The notes below the pieces were generated by a model, which was not told the DNA's origin, searched no databases, and saw only the letters and a list, made by a program, of their open reading frames with translations. The translations under genes were made by a program, and so were the position numbers. From Adiantum capillus-veneris (Eukaryota; Streptophyta; Polypodiopsida; Polypodiales; Pteridaceae), in contig CM043965.1 of NCBI GenBank assembly GCA_014529385.2, forward strand, positions 59,430,933-59,483,432: 52,500 nt of DNA. The letters are read 5' to 3'. Positions 37,984 to 49,237 of this stretch are shown piece after piece (within the stretch, counting starts at the first letter, position 1; each line of letters begins with the position of its first letter).

Positions 37984-38934
37984 CTATTTGCTTGAGAGAC
38001 TTGCCTCCTCCTTGGGCACATTTTCTTCATGAGAGATCTCCTTGTTTTTATTATTCTTTTCCTCATATGCCTTGCGACGCATATTTTGTTGCTTAATAGT
38101 GCGATCTTCACATACAAAACATTTTGTATCCCTCAAATAGATCCAACTATTATCAAGGATAATCTTTCGCTTGGTCTCATCCGGCATGGTGCATACAATT
38201 GGCCGTTCTCCCGAGCGAGGAGCTCCTTGCTTCCCCACTCTATGTGCTCCATAGACCATAACTCCGGACATGCCAAAGTGGGTTTTGAAGATTTCTTCAA
38301 TAACAATGGCAAGAGAAGGAGGTGTCTCTAACTTCTCTTCGGGAATTCCACGAATAACAATGTTCTTGGAACGTCGCTCCCGTTCCTTCAACTCCTCCAC
38401 ATCCACATTCTCAACATTCTTTGTTTGAACCATAGCTTGCATAAGTGAGGAATTAGAAACCACATTGCTACCACATACATCAACCCAAGACTTGTTTGTG
38501 CATACATTTTTCATGTCGCATACATCCCGGCTCATAGTGTCAAATTTCTCCTCTTTCAATACATGGTCATGCTCTACTTTGCTCATCCGCTCCTTCAAAG
38601 CATTCAAGTCCACAAGAGAGCGTTTACATTCCTTGACTTCTTCTTCAAGTTGCATCAAACGTGTTGTTTGCATCTCAAGTGTCCTCTTGAGATTCTCATT
38701 CTTAACCACAAGTACCCTTAGTGTCCCATTCTCCATTGCAAGTGCTCGTAAGTCTTCCCCTTGTTTGTTTACTGTCTCTTGCAATGATTCCAAGTACGCC
38801 ATGATCATGGTTTCCGATGTCGTTGGTTGGGTGGTTGTGTTGCTATCTCCACACTTAGGAGATTTTGGATCATTTTCCACAATGGTTGTGGACCTTGTTG
38901 AAGAAGAAGAACCCTTGCGAGTGCCGGAAGACAT
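37984..38934 (-). CDS. LINE B ORF1 protein: coiled coil plus L1-like RRM
   Basis: An intact 316-residue frame. Residues 1-45 are Ser/Thr rich. Residues ~47-150 form a long heptad-rich coiled coil (LESLQETVNKQGEDLRALA, then KRTLEMQTTRLMQLEEEVKE). From ~195 on there is an RRM-like core: RRSKNIVIRGIPEE, GVMVYGAHRVGKQG, RPIVCTMPDETKRKII and YLRDTKCFVCEDRT. The C-terminus is basic and acidic. This order matches the ORF1p of vertebrate L1 (Transposase_22 type), which trimerises through the coiled coil, binds the element RNA and acts as a nucleic-acid chaperone. There is no CCHC knuckle, which the usual plant LINE ORF1 has. The start is the first ATG of the frame. The stop TAG (37986-37984) is followed in the same frame by ORF2. 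Confidence 0.85.
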   Translation of the reverse strand: MSSGTRKGSSSSTRSTTIVENDPKSPKCGDSNTTTQPTTSETMIMAYLESLQETVNKQGEDLRALAMENGTLRVLVVKNENLKRTLEMQTTRLMQLEEEVKECKRSLVDLNALKERMSKVEHDHVLKEEKFDTMSRDVCDMKNVCTNKSWVDVCGSNVVSNSSLMQAMVQTKNVENVDVEELKERERRSKNIVIRGIPEEKLETPPSLAIVIEEIFKTHFGMSGVMVYGAHRVGKQGAPRSGERPIVCTMPDETKRKIILDNSWIYLRDTKCFVCEDRTIKQQNMRRKAYEEKNNKNKEISHEENVPKEEASLSSK

Positions 38935-39166
38935 TGTATGTAAAATAGGAGATGAGAATCAATTTTGTTGAACCTGTTCACTTCGGAAATGCTGCTACAG
39001 AAATGCCTTCCATAACTTTGGAAATTTCTGTCTTTACATCAATGCGTAGAGGATTTCGTGCTCTTCGATTGAGGCTATAGATCACCCAAATCGGAGTTCG
39101 GATGAAGAAGTTATGATCAAAAGAGTGGACTGCTGTCTACTAGGTCAAAAAACTGCTGCGTTTTAG
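38935..39166 (-). promoter_or_regulatory. 5' leader of LINE B
   Basis: About 230 bp between the GA array and the ORF1 start. An internal promoter is expected here for a LINE, but no specific motif can be assigned. Copy A keeps only the 70 bp nearest to ORF1. Confidence 0.5.
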
Positions 39167-39178
39167 AAAGAGAGAGAG

Positions 39179-39258
<80 letters not shown>

Positions 39259-39287
39259 ATTAAATGGTATATTAACGTCTTCTCGAG

Positions 39288-39337
<50 letters not shown>

Positions 39338-39402
39338 ATCAAAGAGGGACACTGGGAGATAGAGAAAGAGAGACGAAGAGGGAGAGCGAGACAGATAGAT
39401 TT

Positions 39403-39433
<31 letters not shown>

Positions 39434-39568
39434 GAGGGGGAGAGAGAAAGAGAGATAGAGAGATAGAGAGGAAGAGGGAGAGTGAGCTCGGTGGCTCAGC
39501 CGGGGGTGGTCTATGCAACGTTGGCAGCACAGGTGTCGTCCGCTGTCCAGAGACTCCAAACTCCAGAC

Positions 39569-39638
<70 letters not shown>

Positions 39639-39642
<4 letters not shown>

Positions 39643-39824
39643 ATTATCGTCCTCGGAGGTCAAATATGACCTATGGGACCAAAGTTACATGTGATGTAGT
39701 ATGTGTATGGCTGATGAGTGACTCTCGATGCTCCAAAATTGTAGTGATGAGAGTCGCAATGGAGAGCCCACACTTTGGCTGGGAGAGGAAAGTGTGTAGG
39801 TCTAAGTTATGGCTGAAAATGTGT
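39639..39824 (-). mobile_element. LINE copy C: 5'-truncated, about 186 bp
   Basis: Only the 3' end of the family is present, close to copy B at the nucleotide level (it ends in the same ATAATAAAA-(TC)n junction). Its truncated 5' side joins TGTGAGAGAGAGAG, where copy B continues GTGAGAGAAGCAAG. The join thus falls on shared GAGAGA sequence. Both sides are GA arrays. Confidence 0.9.
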
Positions 39825-39840
39825 GAGAGAGAGAGAGTCT

Positions 39841-39906
<66 letters not shown>

Positions 39907-40010
39907 CACTGGGGAGATAGAGAAAGAGAGCTTTAGAGAGAGGAGGAGGGAGAGCAAGAAAGAGAGAGAGAGAGAGAGAGCGGAGGAGGAGGAGGAGCGA
40001 GAGAGAGAGC

Positions 40011-40098
<88 letters not shown>

Positions 40099-40223
40099 AA
40101 ATGGCACGATATTAAGTTGAGACACATTTTTCCCGAAGTTGAATGACATTGGGGAGATAGAGATAGAGAGAGGAGGAGGGAGAGCAAGAAAGACAGCTAG
40201 AGAGAGAGAGAGAGATACAGGGA

Positions 40224-41088
40224 GTGCAAAGTCGATGAGACTCCTCGCCAGTGCCCCAACGTGCTGTCTCGCAGCGTAGAGAATGCGAGTTAAGACGAAT
40301 GGAGGCAATGGTGTGGATCGCACTCAATGGGATGGGCTCAAGGATGTAGGGATGGGTTCGGTTACCGCGCTCAGAGAAGAAGAGAGATTTGTAGTTTGGG
40401 GCAATGTGTGTGGTGTAGTGGCTGAAGCGAGAACCTCCGAATTTCTCCCAAGCCGTGATACATTGGCGTTGTAAGAAGGCCTCATTAACTTGGGAGTCGA
40501 TCAACGCATCCTTGACCAAGTGATATGCATCCCATCTTCCAAAGCATTTCTTGATGTCAAGCATCCACCCCGAACTTAGTTTTTTGCTCTTGCATGTCTT
40601 TTGGACCTTTTGAGTTGCTTCATATGAGATTCTAGGAAGTCGGTACAAAGGGCTACGTTGTGTCTTAAGCATGTACTCCATAACCCTTTGCGTGCCCAAG
40701 ACCTCAATGGGAAGCAATCCGGACTCAAGAAGTAAGAGCATGTAGGGTGTTTGTGTCTTGACTTGGAAAAAGTTGGTGAGAAAACGCTTTTGGACATTCT
40801 CAAACTCTTTCCAAGTAGACTTCCCGATGCTACCACCCCACACCTCCACTCCATAAGAAGCACCGGTGTAACCAATGTATCAAAGAGGTACTTTTTGAGA
40901 ACCCAACACTTGATCTCTCTAGCATTGCACATGTTCTCAAATGCATAATAAGCCCTCTTTTCGAATTCCAAGCGATGCATTGTGCAATCCTTCCATCTAT
41001 GATTGGATGGAATCTCAAGGCCAAGGTACTTGAAGCTATCTACCACTTCAAGTTGTTCATTGTTATATACAATGCATGGATTTTCATC

Positions 41089-41092
<4 letters not shown>
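40224..41092 (-). mobile_element. LINE copy E: internal fragment between GA arrays
   Basis: Corresponds to 42490-43356 of copy D (end of RT to before the zinc knuckle). It lacks both the 5' part and the last ~270 bp of the 3' end, yet is flanked by GA repeats on both sides. It encodes VDSFKYLGLEIPSNHRW, then after a -1 frameshift near 40856 VWGGSIGKSTWKEFENVQKR. The open frame runs on into the (TC)n repeat as SLSLSS. The missing 3' end means it is not a simple truncated insertion; recombination between GA tracts could produce it. Confidence 0.88.
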
Positions 41093-41153
<61 letters not shown>

Positions 41154-41206
41154 CACTAGGGAGATAGAGAAAGGGAGTGGAAGAGGGAGAGCGAGACAGA
41201 GAGCTT

Positions 41207-41257
<51 letters not shown>

Positions 41258-41458
41258 ACAGATAGAAAACGGCACGATATTAAGTTGAGACACATTTTTC
41301 TCGAAACTGCTCATAGTGAAGATTTTGAAGTTGAATGACACTGGGGAGATAGAGATAGAGAGAGGAGGAGGGAGAGCAAGAAAGACACCTAGAGAGAGAG
41401 AGAGGGACACTGGGGAGATAGAGAAAGAGAGAGGAGGAGGGAGAGCGAGAAAGACAGC

Positions 41459-41533
<75 letters not shown>

Positions 41534-41666
41534 GCAGATAGAAAACAACACGATATTAAGTTGAGAGACATTTTTCCCGAAACTGCTCACAGTGCAGATT
41601 TTGAAGTTGATGGACATTGGGGAGATAGAGATAGAGAGAGGAGGAGGGAGAGCAAGAAAGACAGCT

Positions 41667-41774
<108 letters not shown>

Positions 41775-41838
41775 GACACTGGGAGATAGAGAAAGAGAGA
41801 GGAGGAGGGAGAGAGAAAAAGATAGCTAGCTAGCTAGC

Positions 41839-41950
<112 letters not shown>

Positions 41951-41981
41951 AAGAGCTATAGAGATAGATAGATAGATAGAT

Positions 41982-42017
<36 letters not shown>

Positions 42018-42133
42018 GCAGATAGAAAACAGCATGATATTAAGTTGAGACACATTTTTTTCTGAAACTGCTCTCAGCGCAGATTTTGATGTTGATTGAC
42101 ATAGTCCGGTGTGATTAATTGATTGATTGATTG

Positions 42134-42219
<86 letters not shown>

Positions 42220-42221
<2 letters not shown>

Positions 42222-45200
42222 ATATTATCGTCCTCGGAGGTCAAATATGACCTATGGGACCAAATGAACATGTCACGTGGTGTGAGTGGAGGTCATAAGT
42301 GAATCTCGATGCTAAAAAATGGCTGAAATGAGCATCGCAATAGAGAGTCCATATCGTGGTTGGGAGAGGAAGGTATGTAGGGAGAGCTCATGGCTGAATA
42401 TATGGGGAAAAGAGGACCTAATGTGGTCAAAAGCTGAGCACTCAAGTAGTGTGTGGTACTCACTCTCTCGCACTTGACGAGGGCATAAGGTGCAAAGTCG
42501 ATGACACTCCTCGCCAGTGCCCCAACGTCCTATCTCGCAGCGTAGAGAATGGGAGCTAAGACGAATGGAGGCAATGGTGCGGATCACACTCAACGGGATG
42601 GGCTCAAGGATGTAGGGATGGTTTTGGTTACCTCGTTCGGAGAAGAAGAGAGATTTGTAGTTTGGGGCAACGTGTGTAGTGTAATGGATGAAGCGAGAAT
42701 CTCCGGATTTCTCCCAAGCCGTGATACATTGGTGTTGTAAGAAGGCCTCATTAACTTGGGAGTCGATCGATGCATCCTTGACCAAGTGACATGCATCCCA
42801 TCTTCCAAACCATTTCTTGATGTCAAGCATCCACCCCGAACTTAGTATTTTGCTCTTGCATGTCTTTTGAACCTTTTGACTTGCTTCATATCCGATTCTA
42901 GGAAGTCGATGCAAAGGGCTACGTTGTGTCTTACGTATGTACACCACAACCCTTTGCATGCCCAAGACCTCAATGGGAAGCGATTCGGACTCAAGAAGTA
43001 AGAGCATGTAGGGTGTTTGTATCTTGACTTGGAGAAAGTGAGAAAACGCTTTTGGACATTCTCAAACTCTTTCCAAGTAGACTTCCCGATGCTTCCACCC
43101 CACACCTCCACTCCATAAAGAAGCACCGGTGTCACCAATGTGTCAAAGAGGTACTTTTTGAGAGCCCAACACTTGATCTCTCCAGCATTGCACATGTGCT
43201 CAAATGCATAATAAGTCCTCTTTCCGGCTTCCAAGCGACGCATTGCACAATCCTTCCATTTATGATTGGATGGAACCTCAAGGCCAAGGTACTTGAAGTG
43301 AGCTACCCTTCAAGTTGCTCATTGTTGTATACAATGCATGGATTTTCGTCATTGAGGGTCTTTACAAGCATAACCTTGGTTTTGGATCCATTCATGATTA
43401 GCCCGCTATGTAGGTAAAAGCGTTCCAGGACACTCATAAGCTTTTGTGCATCTTCTAAGGTATGTGCCAAGAGCACTACATCATCTGCATAAAGCAAAAG
43501 CATGATCACCGCATTTCTGATCTGAACTTCTTCTATGCCTTCTTGCTGCATAAAATCAAGAACCATGCATTCCAACTCATCAATGAGTAGCCCAAAGAGG
43601 ATTGGGAAAAGTGGGCATCCTTGTTTGACACCAATGGTGCTCGCAAAAAATTCTGAAATTCCATCTCCCATACGTAATCGATATATCACTTTTTGGTAGA
43701 TGCAAAAGACTGCATGCATAAATTCTCGTGGCACTTGAAGGCTTTGCATACGTCTCCAAAGATTTCCTCACGGTACCATGTCAAAAGCTTTCTTGAAATC
43801 CACAAAGCAACAATACAACCTTTTTCCTTTCAACCGAGACACTTCCATAAGAACTCGAAGAGTGACAAGGTGATCAATAGTGCTATGATGCTTTCGAAAA
43901 CCTGCTTGGCCAAGCGCACGTTTGCCATTCTTTTCAGCCCATTCACTTATCTTCATGTCCATGATACATCCAAATAACTTTGCCATCAAAGAACCAACCA
44001 TTATAGTGCGATAGTTGTTCACATTGTTTACATCTCCTCTTTTGTGCAAAGGTTTGATTCAATTTGCACTCCAATCATGAGGCATGCCATACTGAAGTGC
44101 AAGGTTAAACATATCGCATATCCAATATCGTGTTTTCTTGCTTGTCCATTTAATTATTTCAGCCTTGACACCTTGAAGGTCACCTGCCTTGCGAGTAGCA
44201 AGTTTCTCAAGCGCGCGGCATACATCTTCAATGGTAAAGAAGGGAGACATAAATGGAAGGGATCTACAACACTCCATCTTAGCAACATTGGGTTGCACAT
44301 AGAGGTTCTTGCAATGCATATACATATGCTCAAGAGTCAAGTCATCAAAGCTCTCAACGCATTTGACTTTTAGATTTTGCCAAAACTTGCCACATGCATG
44401 TGCTTTCTCTTGCGCCAAAAGCAGTTTTTTTTTTGACTTCCCACCTTCTCCTCTTCTTTTGAACAAGTGCTTTGTATGTGTGTGAACATTCCAAGTAAAC
44501 TTCCTTGTCTTTGATTGCATCCAATCTTAGCAAGTGTTTTCGGGCTTGACTACATTCCATGTCAAACCATTTCTTCTTGGTGCTACACTTCTTAGACCTT
44601 TTGCAAGACATGTGTTTCACCGAAAAACATTCCTTCGCACAAGAGCAAATTACTTCTTTGAAAACTTTCCACTTGCATTCTAATGTTGGGCTCTCTTGAT
44701 GCTCTATCATGCTTAACATTTGGTCCACCATATCAGCATATATAAGTGCTCGTTTGGAGTCTAGACGTAGGTACAAATGATTCACATCATGATTGGAGGC
44801 TACATGCTCGGGCCATTTACCACACTTGAGGTCAATACATAACATCCTATGATCCGATTCCGGATTCCATTCACCAAGTGTAAAGCTTTGTATGCATTCT
44901 AGAGTGGCTTCCGAGAACAACATATAGTCAATCACGCTATCACCATTGTGCTTTCTACATGTAAAGTCATTGGTGCCTTGCCATAGAGATACACCATTTG
45001 CAATGAGCATTCTGGTACTATTGCACATATGTAGAAGTGACTTTCCGTAGTGATCCGGTTCTTTTGCATCATTAGAACTTCGATTAGACATGTATGAGTC
45101 ATCCATTCTTCTTGAGACATGCGGCATTTTGACTTGTTGTGTGTCGTGTTGTAACATATTTGTGCAAGCATTCATGTCTCCAAAAACAATGACTTCACCT

Positions 45201-45730
45201 TGATCCTTGTAATGAGCAATGTCGTCCTCTAGTTCAACAAAGGGCTGATCTCTATCCATATTCAAGAGAGCATAAAAGTTGGAGTCATAGTGAGGAATGT
45301 AGCAACCAGCCACAAACATGACTTGACCTTTTGGTGGGCTGATTTTCAGCCATAAGTATCGTTTATACTTATCTTCTTTGACAATGGAAACATCTTTCAA
45401 ACCCTTTTTGGTCATACATGCTACGCCTCCTTGGACTCTTCGTTGCTTTGCATTTTTGGCCCACATCAAAGAATGCACATCGTATTTGTCAAATCCAAGA
45501 ATTCGTTGTGCATCATGCTCCCATGTTTCGATAAGAAGTATCAGATCGGAGTCATTGGTAAGCTCATCAATGCCAATTCCTGCATTCCATGGATACCCGT
45601 TACAATTCCAAAAGCTTATTCGCAAGCGTGAGTTGGTCTCATAGATCATGTGTCCCTATTTGTTGGGTTAGGGATACAAGATCATCTTTCTTGCATCCTC
45701 CTCAAGTGGCTTTTCTTCTTGAGATGATAC

Positions 45731-45733
<3 letters not shown>
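42220..45733 (-). mobile_element. LINE copy D: 5'-truncated element, second subfamily
   Basis: About 3.5 kb, from the last ~75 bp of ORF1 to the 3' end TATAAT(A)-(TC)n. The 5' side joins CTTGAGAGAGAGAG at 45733. Left flank: (GA)n 42138-42218, preceded by (ATTG)n. Right flank: (GA)n 45734-45772, then a G tract and GACACTGGGGAGATAAG, which is block 2 of the satellite to its left. The element thus sits in the satellite, and the array continues on the far side. Confidence 0.92.
42312..45649 (-). pseudogene. LINE D ORF2, broken
   Basis: Starts MIYETNSRLRISFWNCNG at 45649, with the in-frame stop TAG of ORF1 at 45658-45656. The endonuclease (45649-44354) is open and keeps FWNCNG, IETW, GCYIPHYDS, FGDMNAC, SVIDYM and SDHRML. 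Frameshifts or stops near 44400, 44060, 43768 and 43300 split RT. RT still reads GQAGFRKHHS, FVDFKKAFDMVP, KQGCPLFP and YADDVVLLAHT. The C-terminus (43007-42312) reads CTLCPRQVRESEYHTLLEC. Roughly two thirds of the endonuclease residues match copy B, so the two subfamilies separated well before the A/B split. Confidence 0.88.
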
Positions 45734-45777
<44 letters not shown>

Positions 45778-45830
45778 AGGGGGGGGGGGGGGACACTGGG
45801 GAGATAAGAAAGAAAGAAGAAGAGAGAGTA
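45734..45830 (+). repeat. (GA)n, poly(G) and satellite block right of LINE D
   Basis: (GA)n 45734-45772, a G-rich tract with about 15 G (45778-45793), then GACACTGGGGAGATAAGAAAG, the block-2 start of the satellite at 39167-42219. Confidence 0.9.
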
Positions 45831-45924
45831 ACTTTCTTCATCTTCTTTTGTGAAATTTGTCAAGAGTGAAGAGTTTGAGGGTAATAGGGGCCATGCCGCC
45901 GCCAAAGGCGGCGCCGTTTTACTA

Positions 45925-46039
45925 GTACTATTATAAAAGGGGGAGGGATTCTGGCCCCTCCCCCCAACACGTGGCAGATTCTCTTTCAACAGGCCAGCTC
46001 GGGTGGTGTGTGCCCTGCAATCTAACCGTTGAGACGAGA

Positions 46040-46086
<47 letters not shown>

Positions 46087-46092
46087 AGAGAG
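45925..46092 (+). mobile_element. Third Helitron-like terminus followed by (GA)n
   Basis: TACTATTATAAAAGGGGGAGGGATTCTGGCC at 45926 is a diverged form of the termini at 33279 and 34355. CCAACACGTGGCAG follows, and (GA)n at 46029-46085. The shared plan is G-rich terminus, CACRTGGCAG, then (GA)n within about 130 bp. Confidence 0.4.
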
Positions 46093-46816
46093 AGAGGCGG
46101 TCAAAGTTAACGGCTCTTGGGGAAAGGAAAGAATCTTGGGATTTTTTGTCTTCAAATGGATTTTTCCTATGCAGCCGTTTGTCACACACATCGTTGGTAC
46201 ATGCTCTCCGTTTCTCTCTCTTTTGTTGCACGTTTGTGTATACGCATGCACAATGAACGCTCAGAATATGTTGGTCGGCGGAAATGTAGCCTGGCACTGT
46301 AGGGCAAGGCAGCCAGGGTCACATACCCGAGGAAAAAAGTAGGTGACACCTGGTGAGCTTGCATAGTGCTATTTTTTAAAGCAAGGGTCCTCTTATCTTA
46401 TGCAGCGACTGTCTTTACTAGCAAGGAAAACTCATCTCAGTTCTATTAGATGTCAAGATCGATCCCAATTGTTGCAAACATGCCTTTGAGTTTTAGACAT
46501 GTGCAAGATAATTGATTTAGAGTTGTGATGGAATCTGTAAAGATTCCATCGATTAAATGTGAGAAAGAGCCAGTAGTAGTAGCAAATGATACCCATTTTC
46601 AAAAAAAAATTGAACGCAAATCTTGAATAGATGTCATGTTGAAGTAAACAAAAGGGCCACAATTGAGTGTCTACATGGCAATGAGGACGCAGACAGATGC
46701 ATTTGGATGGAGTGGGACAATGGAGCATAGCCATGCGGCAAGGTCTTCGATAGACACATTGTAACGATAATGCAGAATCATCTAAGTGCATTAAAAGTGA
46801 TGACTTAAATGCACTT
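46093..46816. other. No recognisable gene
   Basis: Mixed composition. The open frames on both strands have no motif that I recognise. Confidence 0.4.
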
Positions 46817-47495
46817 ACATCGAGATTTGTATTTCCAATTTGCTATGTACCTTGCTCCGCGGTTGATGTGTGCCTGTTGTGTGGATTTCTTGGACAATCT
46901 TCCAAAAAATGTCCACCTTTTCGTCCACAATCTTGGAAATATGCCATGACTGATGGTATTTCATTTGGTTATGTCGTGTCAAGCTCTTGCTGAGGAATTT
47001 TTGTTTCTGTGCTTGCCAAGTTGCTGGCATCTTCTTTAAAACACTAAGCATCAAGTTGTAGAATGTTCCATCTTGACCTTTGTATTGTCTTTCACCTGGT
47101 TCTCCAATTAGATTGGCTTCTATTGGCTCATCCATGTACAATGACCCTGATTGCATATGTACCAACTGTCCGTTTTGCTGGCTTGTGTAGATTTTTGGAT
47201 GAACACTTGGGTTGACTTTCTGAACTTCTATCTGCACATCATCTTTGATCTTGCAATACCTGGATCCACTGAAGTCTATGAACATCTGGGAGTTCTCTGA
47301 ATTTGGCTTCACTCTGATCAATAGGATCTTGGCTCCTATGTTTCTTTTACTGCTCATCAAGTATCTATGGCCTTCTGAATCTACATATAAGAGTTTATCT
47401 CCATTGTAGACATATAGCTGTAAAATCTGCTTTGTTGCAATTGTGCATGTGTTGTCATTGCTACTGGCTTGTCCTGTTGTACTTGAATCCTCAGC
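46817..47495 (-). CDS. Hypothetical coding segment, possible exon
   Basis: Open on the minus strand from just after a TGA at about 47497 to a TAA at 46815; the first ATG of the frame lies near 47357. The ~225-residue translation has balanced composition and no low complexity. It includes LQLYVYNGDKLLYVDSEGH, RYLMSSKRNIGAKILLIRV, MFIDFSGSRYCKIKDDVQIE and YMDEPIEANLIGEPGERQY. The spacing of aromatic and beta-prone residues in the first 80 residues could fit a beta-trefoil-like fold, but no family is recognised. Near its 3' end the sequence CTCGAT is followed by GTAAGTGC, a consensus plant 5' splice site, so the frame may be an exon reading into an intron. It could equally be transposon-derived. 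Confidence 0.35.
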
Positions 47496-47497
47496 TC

Positions 47498-48250
47498 AGT
47501 TTGAGCCCATGTCGACTCGTTTTGTAAAAATTGTCTCCTAGAAGATCCTCGTATTGATTAGCAGAATTTCTACTGCTCGATTTTGATAAAACTGCTTATG
47601 ACAAAGCACTTTTGTAGTTGACTGCTCTTTAGACTCACAAGAGTTGATTAACTCTACCTTGAAAGTGTCAGAGAAATTCTTATGTCGCTCACGGCTTTGA
47701 CTTGGTCTTTTTCTCGCTTATTTTGTATTTTCTTCTGCTATTTCTGGCTTTTTTGCGGTATGCTCGATTTTTTTCTGGTTGCTCTTCTCGACTTCTGTTC
47801 GCTTTGCGGTGTGTAAATTTCCAACGGTGTGTTTTTTGCTTTTCTGCCTCTTTCGATGACTTTCTTTTTATTTTTATTAATATTTTGTGAAATTTTGAAT
47901 TTTCTAAAATTTTTGGGTATTTTTAATATTTTTTTTAGAAAAGTACAATTCTTTTGTGAATTTTTTAATTTTTATGAATTTTTTGAAGGTTTTATGATTT
48001 TTTTGATATAGTGTGATTTTCTTATCAATTTATGATTTTTAATAAATTTTTTTGAGTCTTTACGAATTTTTTACATTTTTGTGAATTATCAAATCAATTT
48101 ATTTTTTATGAATTTTCTATAAGGTTTTTGATTTGAAAGTTTTTTTCTTGGGTAAATTTTTGATGAGTTTTCTATTTTTTGGTAATTTTAAAAACCCTTT
48201 TTTAATGGATTTTTGTCTTTTTATTGTTTTTGTGGTTTTTTATAAATAAA
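47498..48250. other. T-rich low-complexity stretch
   Basis: From about 47700 the plus strand is dominated by T with repeated GAATTTTT and TTTTTGA phrases. The plus frame 47702-47890 is an artefact of this composition. No gene is supported. Confidence 0.6.
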
Positions 48251-48447
48251 AGTTACCTGCTCTCACCTATGGGCGCGTGGACGGTCATGGCAAAGGGGCC
48301 CTGGCATTTGCGACTCTGCAGGGAATCCGGGTACCAGAGGGAGAGGGACAATGTGTCAGCAGCATGGCACGCATGCAAAGGTGACGAGGGGGAGAACGTG
48401 TGCTGACGTGGTAGTTGCACGCGCAGTGCGGGGCCTGGCGGCTAGTG

Positions 48448-48540
<93 letters not shown>

Positions 48541-48768
48541 AATGGGCTTCGCCGAATTGGGGTAGCACCGTAGCGCAGAGGAGAGAGAGAAGAGAGAGAG
48601 TAGGCTGCCTTGACGACGTGCAGTACGACAAAGGGAGAGAGATTTGTCCTGCTGACGTGGAAAGCCCTTACGGCGCGTGACAGCTGTCGGGTAGTTGACA
48701 ACGGGGCCGAGTACGACAGAGGGAGAGTTGGTGTGTGTGTGCGAGTGTGTGTGCGAGCTACAAGTCAA

Positions 48769-48865
<97 letters not shown>
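48251..48865 (+). repeat. GC-rich modules and (GA)n arrays
   Basis: (GA)n at 48451-48538 and 48771-48865, each about 90 bp. They are preceded by GC-rich spacers that share GCTGACGTGG (about 48402 and 48652). A (GT)n/GCGAGTGTGTG run lies at 48731-48755. This is the same spacer-plus-(GA)n plan as at 33300-33900. Confidence 0.85.
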
Positions 48866-48867
<2 letters not shown>

Positions 48868-49149
48868 CACAAAAAAAATTGGGTCCCAATCAAACTGTCT
48901 ATCTTTCCTGTTACATTTGGGATGTGCAAATATCCAGATGATGCTATGCAGTTTTGTATGCAATCATTGAGAGTTTGGTTAGTGTTCTTTATTTGGAATG
49001 CTCAAAATTTTGCATGTTTTGAGAAAATCTCGCTTTACAAGGTCACTATCCCCTGGGAGATCATTAAGAAAAAGATGATAGAGGACTGCCTTTGTATCAC
49101 TGACGGGAAGATGAGAGAGAGAAGTCTACAGTTCATGAGTCTGATATGA
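48866..49149 (+). other. Hypothetical coding-like segment
   Basis: Downstream of the GA array an open plus frame reads FGMCKYPDDAMQFCMQSL, LVFFIWNAQNFACFEKI, TIPWEIIKKKMIEDCL and ends at TGA 49147. Composition is protein-like, but no family is recognised and the upstream part of the frame is only microsatellite. A CTTTCCTGTTACAT sequence before FGMC could serve as a splice acceptor. Low confidence. Confidence 0.2.
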
Positions 49150-49198
49150 CATAGCTCAAAGATGAGATGATGTAATTTATGTAAATAATAAATTTTCC

Positions 49199-49200
<2 letters not shown>

Positions 49201-49237
<37 letters not shown>

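Larger units (their letters stand above)
34613..39166 (-). mobile_element. LINE copy B: near full-length element of the GA/TC-associated family
   Basis: About 4.55 kb. On the minus strand: a 5' leader of about 230 bp (39166-38935), intact ORF1, ORF2 with four lesions, and a short 3' UTR ending ATAATAAAA directly before (TC)n. The 5' end also meets a GA array (39167 onward), so the element lies inside GA repeats on both sides. It has no poly(A) tail. It is the best copy from which to define the family; copy A is close to it, copies D and E form a more distant subfamily. Confidence 0.92.

Noticed and set aside
37836-38971. Plus-strand open frames opposite the LINE ORFs (such as 38029-38331, 38465-38971, 36016-36600, 15721-16076)
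   Set aside because: Shadows of the LINE ORFs, rich in Ser, Cys and His as expected for antisense reading; no recognisable domain.
47702-48011. Plus-strand Phe/Leu-rich frames as membrane proteins
   Set aside because: Product of T-rich low-complexity DNA.
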